Shown here: in pieces, positions 33,138-44,532 of the stretch
How positions within the stretch are numbered: the stretch's first letter is position 1
Layout: each line of letters begins with the position of its first letter
Origin: Branchipolynoe longqiensis
Lineage: Eukaryota > Annelida > Polychaeta > Phyllodocida > Polynoidae
DNA length: 64,000 nt
Assembly: GCA_030323885.1 (NCBI GenBank)
Contig: CM059186.1
Location: forward strand, 154,289,064 to 154,353,063
Reading direction: 5' to 3'
Notes under the pieces: generated by a model
What the model saw: only the letters and a program-made list of their open reading frames with translations
Database searches by the model: none
Told to the model about the DNA's origin: nothing
Translations under genes and position numbers: made by a program

Positions 33138-33244
33138 AGATACTAGACTGTCTAACACTCTGAGTATGACCAAAGCTTCCACAATACATGTATTGAGACT
33201 GCTCCCCATAGTGTACTTTTCTAAGTAACTCTGCATCACTTGCC

Positions 33245-33246
<2 letters not shown>

Positions 33247-33279
<33 letters not shown>
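33247..33279. repeat. (TA)n microsatellite
   Basis: Uninterrupted alternating TA run. Confidence 0.9.
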
Positions 33280-33284
<5 letters not shown>

Positions 33285-33539
33285 ATTAAGCCAACCCAAC
33301 TTCTCATCCAGCCCGAGATGGTAATTACGCACTACCCATCTAATCGCCCTCGACAGATACAGTTAAGCCGAGATTCCATTAAAGCCTATTTATGTACATA
33401 GTGTGCCATGCATGATATGTAGACTATAAATAATGCGTAGACAATTAGATTACGTGTTTTGACGTGTTTTGATGTGAGGATCTCAGGTTATCTGTACACA
33501 ATAGTACCTTAATAATAGTCTGTCTTTGGTCGGAGTCAA

Positions 33540-33885
33540 GGGATCTGGTATAGGCCGTGGGGACTGGAACTGTGCTCTAACAAATGCTCTCCAAGCACAA
33601 CTTGCCAGTGTCTGCAACTGAATATGTAGAGGGTGAGTGCCGAGGTCAGTGTTCACAATGGTTATGGTGCAAGTGCACATCTAGTGGGATTCCCCGGTCT
33701 GCAGGGAACCCCTTTAGGTCATGTGATGAGGGAATCCCACCCGTGATATCATTAATAAATTGCTGAGCTCAGCGCTATCCCTCCACATGTTCAGTTGCAT
33801 AAAGTGAAAAACTAGGCAAATATGTGCTTGGAGAGTATTTGCTGGAGTACAGCTCCAGTCCCAGCGGCCTATATCAGATCCCTTT
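33540..33885. mobile_element. Foldback-type repeat, GGGATCTG ends
   Basis: Left arm GGATCTGGTATAGGCCGTGG at 33540, right arm CCGGCCTATATCAGATCC-like (GCGGCCTATATCAGATCC) ending at about 33881. Arms match inverted for about 60 bp at about 85% and more loosely to about 110 bp (GCAACTGAATATGTAGAGGG against CCCTCCACATGTTCAGTTGC). No frame of interest; target duplication not clear. Confidence 0.72.
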
Positions 33886-34277
33886 AATACTAATAGGACA
33901 CCCATGGAAAGGAATCAAGGATGGGATGGAACGAATTCCACTCCCGCGGCTATCATTGATATCAAACAAAGCTGTAGAGACCAAACAGAACTATTCTTGT
34001 CTAGCAGTAGTTCCTGGAATATATCCACCACCGAGGAGGAGCTAGAACTGACTGTGATTGAATTAGGGTGGTGCTATCAGGCGTAGCCGTGTGTAAGCTT
34101 TACAAGTGCATGCGCATGTGTAAAATATAATTAGCTCAGGTAGCGATTCGTGTGTTTTTCGCGAGGTAATTCAGATAGGGGATCTCATGACATGACGTCA
34201 CAAGGGGCTGAGAGGGAGGCGGGCTTACGAAGATACATGGTTAGAATCCGAAAGTAGAGAGTGAGTGAATGAATGGG
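33886..34277. other. Unassigned sequence
   Basis: No gene or repeat recognised. Confidence 0.45.
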
Positions 34278-34341
34278 AATCTTAAATCCTAGCAACATCT
34301 GAGGTCATATCAAGACGGGTACTGACTTGTGGCAGTCGCTT
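34278..34341 (-). mobile_element. SINE 3'-tail fragment
   Basis: AAATCCTAGCAACATCTGAG through GGTACTGACTTGTGGCAG, tail part only. Confidence 0.7.
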
Positions 34342-34431
34342 TATCACTGTTGCCACATCCGACATGTATACATATAGGATGTATATGTATATATGTACAT
34401 TATACGTCATATACGCTGTGTATATATGTAT

Positions 34432-35077
34432 CATCATCATCATGCTGTCGGTCGCGATGCGACAAAGACTGCTTTCATTACTTGACTGCCGCTCTCCATT
34501 TAGCTCTCTGCTGTGAGAGTTGCGTCCATGAGTCGGTCTTAATGTCTCTCAGCTTCAGGTTTCTCTTGATGGTATCTTTGAACCGGAGACGGGGGCGCCC
34601 TCTCTTTCTGTAGCCAGAAGACAGTTGAGAATAGAGGATCTGCTTTGGTAGCCTGTCTGATGACATCCTCATGAGGTGTCCAGTCCACCGGAGATTCTTT
34701 TTGATCAGAAGATCTTCCATAGAGGGCAGCCCCATCCGTTCGAGTATTTCCTTATTCGTCACTTTGTCCTTCCAGGTTAGCCTCATGATTGAACGCAGAT
34801 GTCGCATCATGAAGGCATGCACCTTTTTCACCTGCTGTCTGTACACTGTCCAGGCCTGGGCTCCGTATAGTAGGGTGGATAGCACGATTGCGCGGTAGAT
34901 CTTACCTTTGACCCAAATGGACACATGGTGGTTGTTCCAGGGTCTCTGGCGTAGTCGGCCGAAAGATGCGCTAGCCTTGGCCATCCTCCTCTGTATCTCA
35001 GCATCAATGCGTCCATCACTTGATATAGTGCTTCTGAGATAGGTGAATTCCGGAACAGAGTTCAGCTTGTTTCCGCC
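34432..35077 (-). mobile_element. 5'-truncated non-LTR retrotransposon of a second family
   Basis: Flanked by a perfect 21-bp direct repeat beginning ATACGCTGTG (34411-34431 and 35078-35098). On the minus strand it ends with a (ATG)n tail after GCATCGCGACCGACAGC, a different tail from the family at 20 and 50 kb. Only the C-terminal part of the polymerase frame remains. Fragments of the same family lie at 62819-63035 and 63852-64000. Confidence 0.9.
34478..35077 (-). pseudogene. C-terminal region of a non-LTR reverse transcriptase
   Basis: A minus-strand open frame of about 200 codons, the last 168 starting with Met at 34984. It shows EFTYLRSTISSDGRIDAEI, YRAIVLSTLLYGAQAW, LRSIMRLTWKDKVTN, NLRWTGHLMRM, a GRPRLRFKDTIKRNLK block and TQLSQQRAKWRAAV before the stop. 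These are the thumb and downstream blocks typical of many animal non-LTR polymerases, often RTE-like. The catalytic part with the YxDD motif is missing, so no active enzyme can be made. Clade assignment is inference. Confidence 0.85.
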
Positions 35078-35099
35078 ATACGCTGTGTATATATGTATA

Positions 35100-35523
35100 T
35101 ATAGTATCTATATATATATATATATGTACATATATGTATTATATATGTATATATATGTATAATGTATTCTACATATGAATAAAGAGACAACAATATGAGT
35201 AGGTTGAACATATATGTATAACCTCTTGTAAAAATATACGGATTTTCGGTAAAGAATTATATATTGGCAGAGAGCATTATTATTCTTGGGCGATGGATTG
35301 GGGAGAAGGTTATGTAATCTAAAAGCAATGGTGCCCCCACTCACATTATGACATGATATAAGCTATGTGAGATATATGTTCATACATGATGCTTAAAGTT
35401 AATGAAGAGATGTTCTTATATAAGAAGCAGTTCAAGGTTGATGAAATGTTCCTCTATGTATTCATAAAGAATGCAATTGGAGAAAAGGGACATTTTTGGT
35501 ATATACCTATATATATATATATT
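35100..35523. other. AT-rich unassigned sequence
   Basis: TATATA-rich tracts at about 35105-35165 and 35500-35522. No gene recognised. Confidence 0.5.
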
Positions 35524-36420
35524 TGTAACTGTCTGCAACTACCTGTCCCTACCGGACCCAGGGCCAAGCACACCAGCCATACCACATTCCTTAGGGCCAC
35601 ACCCTGCAGGCTGGGTTGGGTGGCAACTCCCCATATTAGGGCATTACACTGACCAGTCTGTAGGGGGGTGTCTGATTGGCTGCATGTGGGAGGTCCAGTC
35701 ACCTGACCCCCTTGGCCTATCATGATCACACAAGTCTCATTCTAATTATTTATGCAAGAAACTTCTCCAGGCACACTGGAGAGGAATCACTCTACTCCTG
35801 GCTCTTGAGTGAGGCACACCTACTCTAGAGCAGGACCCCAGACACTCTGTCTGATGCTATCAACATTCATCTATTCCAATTGAGTGTGAACACAGCCATA
35901 GGACTCAGCTCCGTGGGCTGTAGGCACTGATTTCTATATAGGCTAAAGAGGTACTTATATCTTGTGTGGCTAAGAGGTGAGGGGTTAGGGTGATAGGTCA
36001 CTGATAGGTGAGCAGGGGTTGATGCCAATAAAGCACAACATCCTCACTGTCTATCTTTGTGACTTGTCTTCCTTTCTTCCTTAGGTGGTTTACTGAGTTA
36101 GTAGCCTTGGTTTGGATAGCAGCATCACAGGTGATATCAAGGGGAAGGGTTTTTAATATTATCTGGTGGGCATTCAGAAATATTAAACTCTGGCTAGAGG
36201 GCAGCCTCCTCCAGCTTAACAACTTTTAAAAATCATGGTCAGAGTGAGGGCAGGGTGTGTGGCCAGCCAAGTTAAGCATGTAACAGACACAAGCAGCCTG
36301 AGGTTGTCAGAGGATGGCAGTCGATGACAATAATATGAAGAACCCTGCAGTAGAAGACTGAGGGTGGAGAATAGGATGAGCTGAGGTGGAAAGCTCCTGA
36401 TTAAGTATACTCATATAATA
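35524..36420. other. Unassigned segment, weak solo-LTR candidate
   Basis: Unique within the window. Begins TGTAACTGTCTGC, contains TCTATATAGGC (about 35932) and CCAATAAAGC (about 36028), an order that would fit promoter and poly(A) signals of an LTR. No second copy or target duplication is visible, so it stays unassigned. Confidence 0.2.
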
Positions 36421-36429
36421 ATTATACAT

Positions 36430-36488
36430 CATATATATATATAAATATATGTAATCTTTCTAAGCATATATACACATATATATATATA

Positions 36489-36550
<62 letters not shown>

Positions 36551-36552
36551 CG
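36430..36552. repeat. (TA)n(TG)n compound microsatellite
   Basis: TATATA runs from about 36431 with a compact stretch at about 36476-36529, passing into TGTGTGTG to about 36550. Confidence 0.9.
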
Positions 36553-36828
36553 TGCACAATCTTACAAATGCAAGCACCTCGCGTCTGACGCAAGTTGCAC
36601 ATTGCATGACACAATAACGCATGTCGCTCTATGCATCGATGGAATCTCAGCTTAACGCACGAATCAACGCTGCGTGATTACAAGAACCCTCACAATATAG
36701 GCACCATACTGTGTATGTGTCAGCGTGAAAACGAGTAAGGATTCGGTGAGGGAGGGCGCCTAATAGTTAAATAACGAGATTCTTTGAATCCCTTCCACCA
36801 GAGGCTGGTCGAGGTGGGTAGGTTGGTT
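36553..36828. other. Unassigned sequence
   Basis: No gene or repeat recognised. Confidence 0.45.
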
Positions 36829-37160
36829 GGGTGGTTGGTTGTTGGAGTTTTACATCCTGGCATCATCTAAGGTAATACCAGGATGAGTACCGACTTCTGA
36901 CAGTGCGCACTCATGGCAACTTAATAGTGCTGCCCCACTTGGAAATCAGGCCACCAGCACCATGACCCGATATCCCACTCAGTCACATTATCCTGACACA
37001 AAACTAACCAATCCTTGCTATATCCTATTAATGCAGAGTGTCAAGTTAGGAAGCGACAAGTATCAATTTGATAAATCATTGGTTTGACTCGACCAGGAAC
37101 TGAACTCCAAATTTCCCGCAAGGGAGGCTAGCGTTCTACCGACTCGTCCACCGCGTCCGT
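36829..37160 (-). mobile_element. SINE, head type B, full length
   Basis: Tail at 36829 (GGTGGTTGGTTGTTGGAGTT), head ending at about 37160 (GACTCGTCCACCGCGTCCG). Diverged: ACACAAAACTAACC replaces ACACTGAGCCAACC, and box A is altered. Confidence 0.82.
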
Positions 37161-37610
37161 TGAAAGGTAACCTGGAGCATCCCCTGACAGGCTGGAAGAA
37201 GCCCCCATCCCAGTTAGTCAGATCCAATTTGCTGGGAGCAGAGGACGGCGAGACCGAGGTAGGCGGGCGGCACCATCTATTATGTATAATGATAGCAGAG
37301 GCCACCAAATTTCCCAGGAGCGTTGCACACGTCACAAATCAGTCACGCCCAAAGATGTGCTCGACTCAAAGAACGGCGAATAAGAAACGACACCCACTGC
37401 AAAGCCGCGATTTGCTGGGATTTAACCCCCCCCACAAAAAGATGCTATGCAAAAACAACAGCATGGAAGCGTTGTTGATGGGAGTGGTTATTATTTTTGT
37501 TTTGTTGGTGTTGTTTCCTTTGGTTTATTTAATCCCGTGTGCGCACATGTGTGGGTGTGGGTGTTAGTGTAGGTGTGTTGGTGAGTTTGTGTGTATGGCG
37601 GGGAGTGTTA
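37161..37610. other. Unassigned sequence
   Basis: A plus-strand frame at 37160-37567 (135 codons) has no recognisable domain and is partly over repeat edges. Not called as a gene. Confidence 0.3.
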
Positions 37611-38203
37611 AGCCCGAGTCACACCTTACCGGATTGGAGAAACGGACAGAAAACGGACACTGTTCGGTGAAATACATCAATGTCCGTTTTATATATGGTA
37701 CTCATCCGGCATGTCCGTTTTCTGTCCGTTGGTGTCCGGTGTGTACGGTGTCATGTTTTGAACATGCACAAAACTTGTACCGGACACCGCCGGACCAAAG
37801 TGTATGGTTGGTGTCCGGTTTAAGTCCGTTTAGTCCGTTTTGTCCGTTTCATGTCCAGTACCCATCCGTTACGTCTCCGGTTTGCTTCCTGCCAAGTCCT
37901 TTGATGGTGGGTTGTTTTTGTTTTTTTGTTTTTTTTTTAATTTTTTAGTTTTTTTTTATTGCAGGAATTCGGTCAGTATATATGTTTTCGGCGCGTCTGT
38001 GAATAATCCGGTATGTCCGTTTGACATTCGGTTTTCGTATGGTGGCTATTCGTTAATATACGTTCCTTGTGCGTTTAGCGTCCGTTTCGTCCGGCGGCCG
38101 TTGCAACAGTTGGACACCGAACACCACCGGACTAGACAATTCTTTGTCCGGTGGTGTCCTGTACTCAGTCCGGTAAGGTCTGACTGGGCCTTTACTGTTA
38201 GTG
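37611..38203. mobile_element. CCGG-rich non-autonomous transposon, copy 2
   Basis: Left end TTAAGCCCGAGTCACACC with TTACCGGA, right end TCCGGTAAGGTCTGACTGG with GCCTTTA. Shares GGTGAAATACATCAATGTCC, AACATGCACAAAACTTGTAC and GACTAGACAATTCTTTGTCC with copy 1 at 18687. Instead of the 11-bp GTACATGTAC array it has a TGTCCGTTT-rich interior and a T-rich insert at about 37915-37960. No transposase frame. Confidence 0.75.
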
Positions 38204-39295
38204 TATGTGTGTTGGTGGGTTTGTGTATGGGTGGGTGTGGGTGTTAATGTTTATGTGTATTTGTGGGTGTTAATGTACATGTGTTGGTGGGTTTGTGTAT
38301 GAGTGTGGGTGGGTGCTAATGTATGAGTGTTGGTTGGGTTGTGTGTGTGTGCTAGTGTAATTATGTTGGTGGATTTGGGAGTGTGGGAGTGTGGGAGTGT
38401 GGGAGTGTTAGTATATATATATATATGTTAGTGAGTTTGTGTATGAGTGTGTGTGGGTGTTGCTGTTTATGTATGTGCGTTGATGAGTTTGCGCATGAAC
38501 GTGGGTGTCAATCTTTGTGTGTGGGTGGGTGTGGGTGGGTGGGGGTGGTAGTATGTGTGGTGGTGGGTTTGTCCCCGTGTGAGTGACTGTGTATTGTATT
38601 CGTGAGTGTTAATGTAGTTGGGTTATGTGGGGTGTTTCTGTAAGTGTATTTGTGGGTTTGTCTGACAGCGTTTTAGTGTTTTGGGGTTGGTGGGTATGGG
38701 TGTGGGTGTGGGTGTGGGTGTGGGTGTAGGGACATTCGTCTATGTGTTGCTGGGTTTATGTGTGTTAATGTGAAAAGGTATGTTGGGGTGTGTTGGGGTG
38801 TTAGTGTATGCGTATTTGTGGGTTTTGTCTGTGTGTTTGTGTATTTGAATTATGGGTGTAGGTGGGGGTGTGGGTGAGTTCGTCTATGTGTTGGTGGGTT
38901 TGTGTATGTTAATGTGTTTGTTAATGTGTGTGTGTCGGTGGGGGAAGAGTGTCACTGTTAGTGTATATTGTGTTAGTGGGTGTGTCTGTGTGCGTGTGTG
39001 TATTACTATTAGAGTAGTTGTGTTGGTGGGTGTGAGTGTGAGTGTTGGTGTGGATGTGAGTGTGGGTGTGGGTGTGGGTGTGGGTGTGGGCGCGATCGTC
39101 TATGTGTTGGTGGGTTTGTGTGTGTTAATGTGTTTGTTAATGTGTGTGGTGGTTGGAGGTGTTAGTGTATATTGTGCTGGGGGGATTGTCTGTGTGCGTG
39201 TGTGTATTAGTGTATGTGTGTTGGTGAGTGCGTGTGTATGTGGGTGTCCGTGCCTTCATCTATGTGTGTTGGTGGGTCTGTGTGTATTAAGGTGC
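38204..39295. repeat. GT-rich minisatellite block
   Basis: About 1.1 kb of degenerate GTGTTAGTGTATGTGTGTTG and GTGGGTTTGTGTATG units. Contains a pure GGGTGTG run at about 38696-38727. Val/Cys/Gly-rich frames are artefacts. Confidence 0.85.
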
Positions 39296-40640
39296 AAAAC
39301 TGTCATGTGTTGGCTCTGATTGTTATTTTGTTTGATTCCTCCCATGGGTGCGCTCTTCATTTAGAAAGAAAGGAGACTCAGTTGTTCAATTAAGCTGCCA
39401 GAGTGTTGACGAGAGATTATGTGTGGATGGTCGTGGGTGGGCGGGTGGAGGCGTAGTCTACATGCTGTGTAGGAGTTATTCGGTCTTGAAACATTTTGGT
39501 TGGTTCCAAATGACATGGGACCGACAAAGCAGTCAACACAAACTTACGCTCACAAAAGTCGCCAAATATCGATTTGCCGAGTCGGCTCAGCGCGGCCGGC
39601 TCTAACCATAGTCGATTTAAGCTGCGGATTCTACCAGAAACAAAAGGCCAGTCAATATTGACCGTCCCACTCTCTGAGAGCCACTCCGCCATGGGTTGGT
39701 TGCCTTCCCAGCTTCAACTGTGAGTGGGGCGAAATAACTTCTTCCTTTTTTGTCTTTTATTTTTTTTGAAGTGGGAAAGTCAAATAAGGAAACATTTAAA
39801 GATGGGAGCTGTCGTCATTATTGAGAGCAGTGTCAGACACGGGGTTTAACTCGCATTAACTTCCTGCGGTCTATATTGTCGTCTGCTCTGACTAATTCAT
39901 ACTAATTGTCGTCTGCTCTCCAATAAAATCATTGTGTGGCATTGCTATATTATATACATGCATATATATGTTTGCATATAATAAAATATATTTATATCTA
40001 CATATTTATATATACATATATATATGTGTGTGTTTGGATTTAAGCAAATATATTTATAGACACATACTTATTTTTTTTATATAATAATGCTTATATTATA
40101 GCATTGCATTGCTTTGCTGCATATATGTTTATATATATGTGTGTGTATGCATGTATGTGAACAAATATGCCTGTATATAGCATTTCTTACCTACATATTC
40201 ACATATACACACATATATTTCTATTATCTATTTACATATATTTACAGATATTTGTGAAATTCTTCCATAGAGACTGACGCAGAATTGGTGGTGGTTGATG
40301 AAGTTGGGCGCTGGGTGGTGGCGCCACTAGCGGCGTATCTATGAACTCCGGTTAATTTATACCTGCACACGTCCTTGTACATCACATACAACAATAATGC
40401 ATTTACATAGATCAGAAGGGGCGGTTTTCTGTAATGTTAGCTTGGTGAAGTGAGGTCGTGGGGAGAACCCATCACGCTTAAATGGATTGGCATCATGGTT
40501 CATAAATAAATTGTCAAATATAAATAACATAAACCTTTTAAAAAATGAATAAACACCAAAACCCAAACAGCAATTGTTATTTTTACCAGATCATTTTCAA
40601 CTGAATGAATTATTTCACTCTCATTTACGTCTGAGCATAG
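39296..40640. other. Unassigned sequence, AT-rich from about 39940
   Basis: A minus-strand frame at 39417-39692 (91 codons) has normal composition but no domain I recognise. The 39.94-40.26-kb part is ATATAT-rich without a regular period. Confidence 0.3.
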
Positions 40641-40644
40641 AATG

Positions 40645-41287
40645 ATTACACCATGCTTTTGGGGTTGTTTGTAATGTTATGACGGTTACCGGCTGCAAAA
40701 TTGCACCAATATAGAAAGGCCCTGATAAATTGGTCCAATCTTTGGCTGTAGATTAATCTTCAGTAGGGACGGTTGTAGAAGCTGGGGATGTCTTTACAAC
40801 ATTCAAGACGGTGAGCATTGGGGCGGCTCCGAATCTCTCCGGTCCGGCGGTAGCAGAGCACTCGTATCCAGTCGACAGCAGCAAGGGCTTAGGAGGAAGA
40901 GACGGGCCAAGGTGGGTCCAGTGGTTCCAGCAACAAGAACAAAGCGAGAGAAATGATAAGGTAAAGGACCCCACCCAAGCAAACAACTCCCTTGATCAGG
41001 GGGAGAAGTAAGGTAGTTTACTGGGATAAATAACTACATTTTTGGGGAGAGAAAAATAAAGGGTAGAGTATAGATATGAGAAATGAGGAGAGTTGAGTCA
41101 AAGGACCGTGTCCATTTGCTCTATGGTGACCAGCCGCCGAGCCAAAGACACGGACAGAGTAAGAGTAGAAAGTGAAATGCTGGCGGGCTCCCCCTCCTGG
41201 AACCCTTTTCAGACATAATCAAGGAGGAGCATGGCCAGCAGAGAGGAGATAGAGAGAGGTGTGGATGAAGTGCGGTCCGAATAGCGC
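40645..41287 (-). repeat. DR700 repeat, uninterrupted copy
   Basis: Contains in order the GGTTACCGGCTGCAAAATTG block, the CCGGCGGTAGCAGAGCACTC block, AAGCAAACAACTCCCTTGATC-like text (CAAACAACTCCCTTGATCAG), TTGCTCTATGGTGACCAGCC and GGAGGAGCATGGCCAGC. It is the empty-site equivalent of 19470-22610. A plus frame at 40811-41011 is open here but broken in the 19.7-kb copy. Confidence 0.8.
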
Positions 41288-41751
41288 CCCTAGTTCATAC
41301 CCCAATGACAGACTCATTAATGTCCCCGTTAGTGCTGCCCCCATCGGCAATATCAGACAACAGCCGGCACAGAGAGCAAGCCAGCGCGACGCTGACTGGA
41401 ATGATTCAATCTCATGACGCGAGTCAAAGATTTAAGCGTCATTCTCGTTACACACTCGGTGGCATGGAAAACGCGAATCTGCTTTATGAACAAAATCAAA
41501 TCCGGTTGATGAGCGTTCACTGTGAACAAATCACACTTCGTCTCAGTCGCCATTTTGAACCCGCCGAAACCGAGGCTCCTTCCCCGCAGCCTCAGCGCCA
41601 TTTTAAAGCTTCATACTCCGGTAAAAGCATCAAACTTTCACAAATCAAAGGTTTAATCATTCAGATTTGATTCTACATAATATTTAACGTTTGTTTCTGC
41701 ATATAAGAGCGTAATAAGTCAATTTAATAGAACCTGTTTCTACTTAAGCCT
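41288..41751. other. Unassigned sequence with a 121-codon plus frame
   Basis: The frame at 41305-41670 has ordinary composition and ends in TGA. It resembles nothing I know. GCCATTTT motifs occur at about 41549 and 41599. Possible exon fragment or chance. Confidence 0.25.
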
Positions 41752-41945
41752 ATGACCTCAGTGTTTTGACGTGCTTGCCAAAATTAATTGGGCATGTTTT
41801 CACTTAAAATATATCCAAAGCGAGCCATTTAAGATAAAACTTACTTCAAGCTAAAGTAAAGTACATTATAATTATTAATCTAATATATTTTCTGATAAAA
41901 TTGCTGTAATTCAAAACCATCGGATTTTGTAACTTTAACCAGTTC
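41752..41945 (+). repeat. Dispersed repeat DR-T, most complete copy
   Basis: From TGACGTGCTTGCCAAAATTA through AAAACTTACTTCAAGCTAAAG to AAAACCATCGGATTTTGTAAC. Used as the reference for the partial copies at 9356, 15425, 18628/19195 and 58480. Confidence 0.65.
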
Positions 41946-42238
41946 TCCATAACATCGTGTGTTCTTAGCTGTGTGCGCATGGGCAGTACCGTCTGCAGAT
42001 GCACAGCAATTGTCATTTGCAAGTGAATATATATATACTGTATTCTCACGGGTTAACGCCCATGTGTGGGTTAATCCCACCCTCCGCGTGGCCAATATTT
42101 CGTAAATGCCCACCCTTTAAATTCCCATGTGTGAGTAAACGCCGACCCCCCACTTCAATGATTTGCCTATTTAAACGCCCAGGCTGGTAACCCGCAAGAA
42201 TGTGGTATATATATATATATAAATTTATATATATATGA

Positions 42239-42419
42239 CATGAGAATCCTCCGGTGCGACTGACACTGGTCAACATCCGGGGGAGGTGAGGTGGGCAAGA
42301 TGGCGTAGATGGCGCCACCGGTACAGAGTTGTATCTTATGCAGGACAACAATAATAATAATAATAACTAATATTACCTTGCGAATCTTTATACTCGCATA
42401 ATACGTTATACATCACACA
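42239..42419 (-). repeat. Dispersed repeat DR190, copy 5
   Basis: Reverse orientation: AGAATCCTCCGGTGCGAC, then GATGGCGCCACCGG, an (AAT)n tract at about 42349-42366, and TTATACTCGCATAATACG with TTATACATCACAC. A TA-rich tract lies at 42211-42237, next to the opposite end from the other copies. Confidence 0.72.
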
Positions 42420-42689
42420 TTGCTGCCGAATCCAATGAAAGTTAGTCAGGGATACACTGAGGCTAATACTTTTTCACAAGGATCAATGAGTGTCATATAT
42501 AATAAATCCACTGCCATCATCAAAGCAATATTGCAGGCTCTGACTGAGCCTGTTGATTTAGACATAGCATTCAGACACAAAGGACTTCAGCCATCTTCAG
42601 CTCATCGCTTCAAAGACACTACCAGCACACTTTATTACTCTGAGGGAGTTCAGGCATCTACTCCATCAGCAACTGCTGCATCACTTTAA
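42420..42689 (+). other. Unrecognised 89-codon open frame
   Basis: ATG at 42420, stop TAA at 42687-42689, balanced composition (Ser/Thr/Ala rich C-terminus, no transmembrane segment). It directly follows a DR190 copy with no obvious promoter. Could be the last exon of a gene, a transposon remnant or chance. Function unknown. Confidence 0.25.
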
Positions 42690-43626
42690 AGATCTGGTCA
42701 TGTGATTTTACCATGTATTCTGTGAATGAACTTTTTTGTCGTAAATGAATTGTATTCATATATATCTGTTGTTAGTAGTACCCTAGCACTGGTCTTCCGA
42801 CCGTTCGTGTTAAAGGTATATATATATTTACGCACTTTTTTTTTGTACATAGTTTATATAGTAAATTGAAGTCTGACGACAACCAGTGTAAAGTACCTAG
42901 AGCATGATTTTATGTGTTGTAATAATGAAAGATCACACTTAGAATGAATGGGCTATTTAAGCTTGAACCCAGTATGTCGGGACTGTTCTGTGCAGCATCA
43001 TTAGACTCCATAGCTATTAGTTATTAGTTGTTACCCCATAGCTATTAGTAGTAGTACTGTGACCTCACACAGGGAAGGGTGGACTGGTATAGGCTATATA
43101 GGCTATAGAGTGTAGGGCATACACAAAAACCTTCAAATTTAGTTTTAAGTGGGAGGCTTGTAAGTTGTACTACTTTCCAAGTATGTAGTATGCCTTATCC
43201 TATGTCACTGGAGATAGTCATTACCGCTGAATGACACAAATAGCCACATCCTGACCACAGAGACTTTCAGGCAATGATGGTTTGGCCTTAAATAATTCAT
43301 AGAAAATTAAATAGATTATTTCCAGCTATATAAATTATCACTAGTCATATTTGATCATACCTTGGTCACTTAACAGTTCCTTTAATGTGTCTTAGTTGGA
43401 AGTTGGAAGTACTTTATATGACAGGAAAGAAATGCGTATATATATATATATGTGGGTTTTTTTTTACGGAAACCTTTTACTCGGCCAGTGATAGAACCCA
43501 TGAGAAGCGGATGCCCTGCCTGTCAGCACATCCTGCTCTGTAAAGGTGTACCCAAAACACACACACCAGTCAATGACGCCGATGTGGCATGCATCAACAT
43601 TGACATTAAATTCTATTTGCCTCTGT
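42690..43626. other. Unassigned sequence
   Basis: AT-rich with short TA runs at about 42821 and 43438. No gene recognised. Confidence 0.5.
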
Positions 43627-44107
43627 TGCAGTTTCCGTGGCACACCAGTTTGCGAGGGACACAACCATTCAAATACATTGTCAATGGCTGTGAACAAATC
43701 TTCATACAGAAGAAGTGAAATATCTCTACAACCACACCACCTAGAAACAAATCCCTTGGTACACATATAGAAAGCATGTGTACCAAAAAAGATTATATTA
43801 AATTGATAAGGGTAGGGTTCTGGATTTCTATTAATTTTGAATAAACTAATGTTTTGCACTGCGCGTACCGTCAACCTCAAGGCATTGTCAATGGTCGTGA
43901 GCAATCTTCATACAGAAAATACAGCAAAAGTGAAATATCTCTAAAACCACACCACCTAGAAACAAATCGCTTGGTACACATATAGAAAACATCTTTACCA
44001 AAAACATTATATTAAATTTATAAGGTTAGTGACGATGCTGTTCGATTTTGAAGCATGCGCAGAAGCGATGTGTCCCTCGCAAACTGGTGTACCGCTGAAA
44101 CTGCAAC
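43627..44107. mobile_element. Foldback element carrying two inverted modules
   Basis: Inverted termini: GTTGCAGTTTCCGTGG and CACCAGTTTGCGAGGGACAC on the left, with complementary GTGTCCCTCGCAAACTGGTG and GAAACTGCAAC on the right. The interior has two copies of the roughly 206-bp module in the same orientation as 13414-14175 (about 43680-43890 and 43885-44030). Termini differ from the TATAGACC and AGAGAGCG elements. No frame beyond the module. Confidence 0.78.
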
Positions 44108-44500
44108 ACCGGCCCAGCAGATGACAATCACTACAAGGTTTATTTATAGAACGCGGCGCAATCGCCGGGACTCGGGCTTAGTCATTTAATTTCACTTCTG
44201 GATCCCTGAGATCCATTAGAACATTTTGACATTGGGGCTTCTTCGGCTCTCGGGTGTTTCACAATACTGATCTCATGTTGCGTGGAGTGAGTTCGATGGA
44301 TAGGAACACTCCTCTACAGAAAAGTACATTACCAATACCACACTCCTTCATTGTAGTTAATAAGATCACCGGAATTACCCCCCCCCCCCCCTTCGCACCC
44401 ATTGATAAATAACCCTATTTACCTACAGCCTCGGCCACAGCCCTGAGTTGAGAAGTAAATACCTGAACATATTACCATCTGAAAATGTCATTTTAAGAGC

Positions 44501-44532
<32 letters not shown>

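Noticed and set aside
35524..36420. Confident call of a solo LTR
   Set aside because: TATA-like and AATAAA motifs are in plausible order, but no second copy, defined ends or target duplication can be seen.
38852..39319. 155-codon plus frame rich in Val, Gly and Cys resembling a membrane protein
   Set aside because: Hydrophobicity comes from the GTG-rich repeat; no non-repeat segment supports it.
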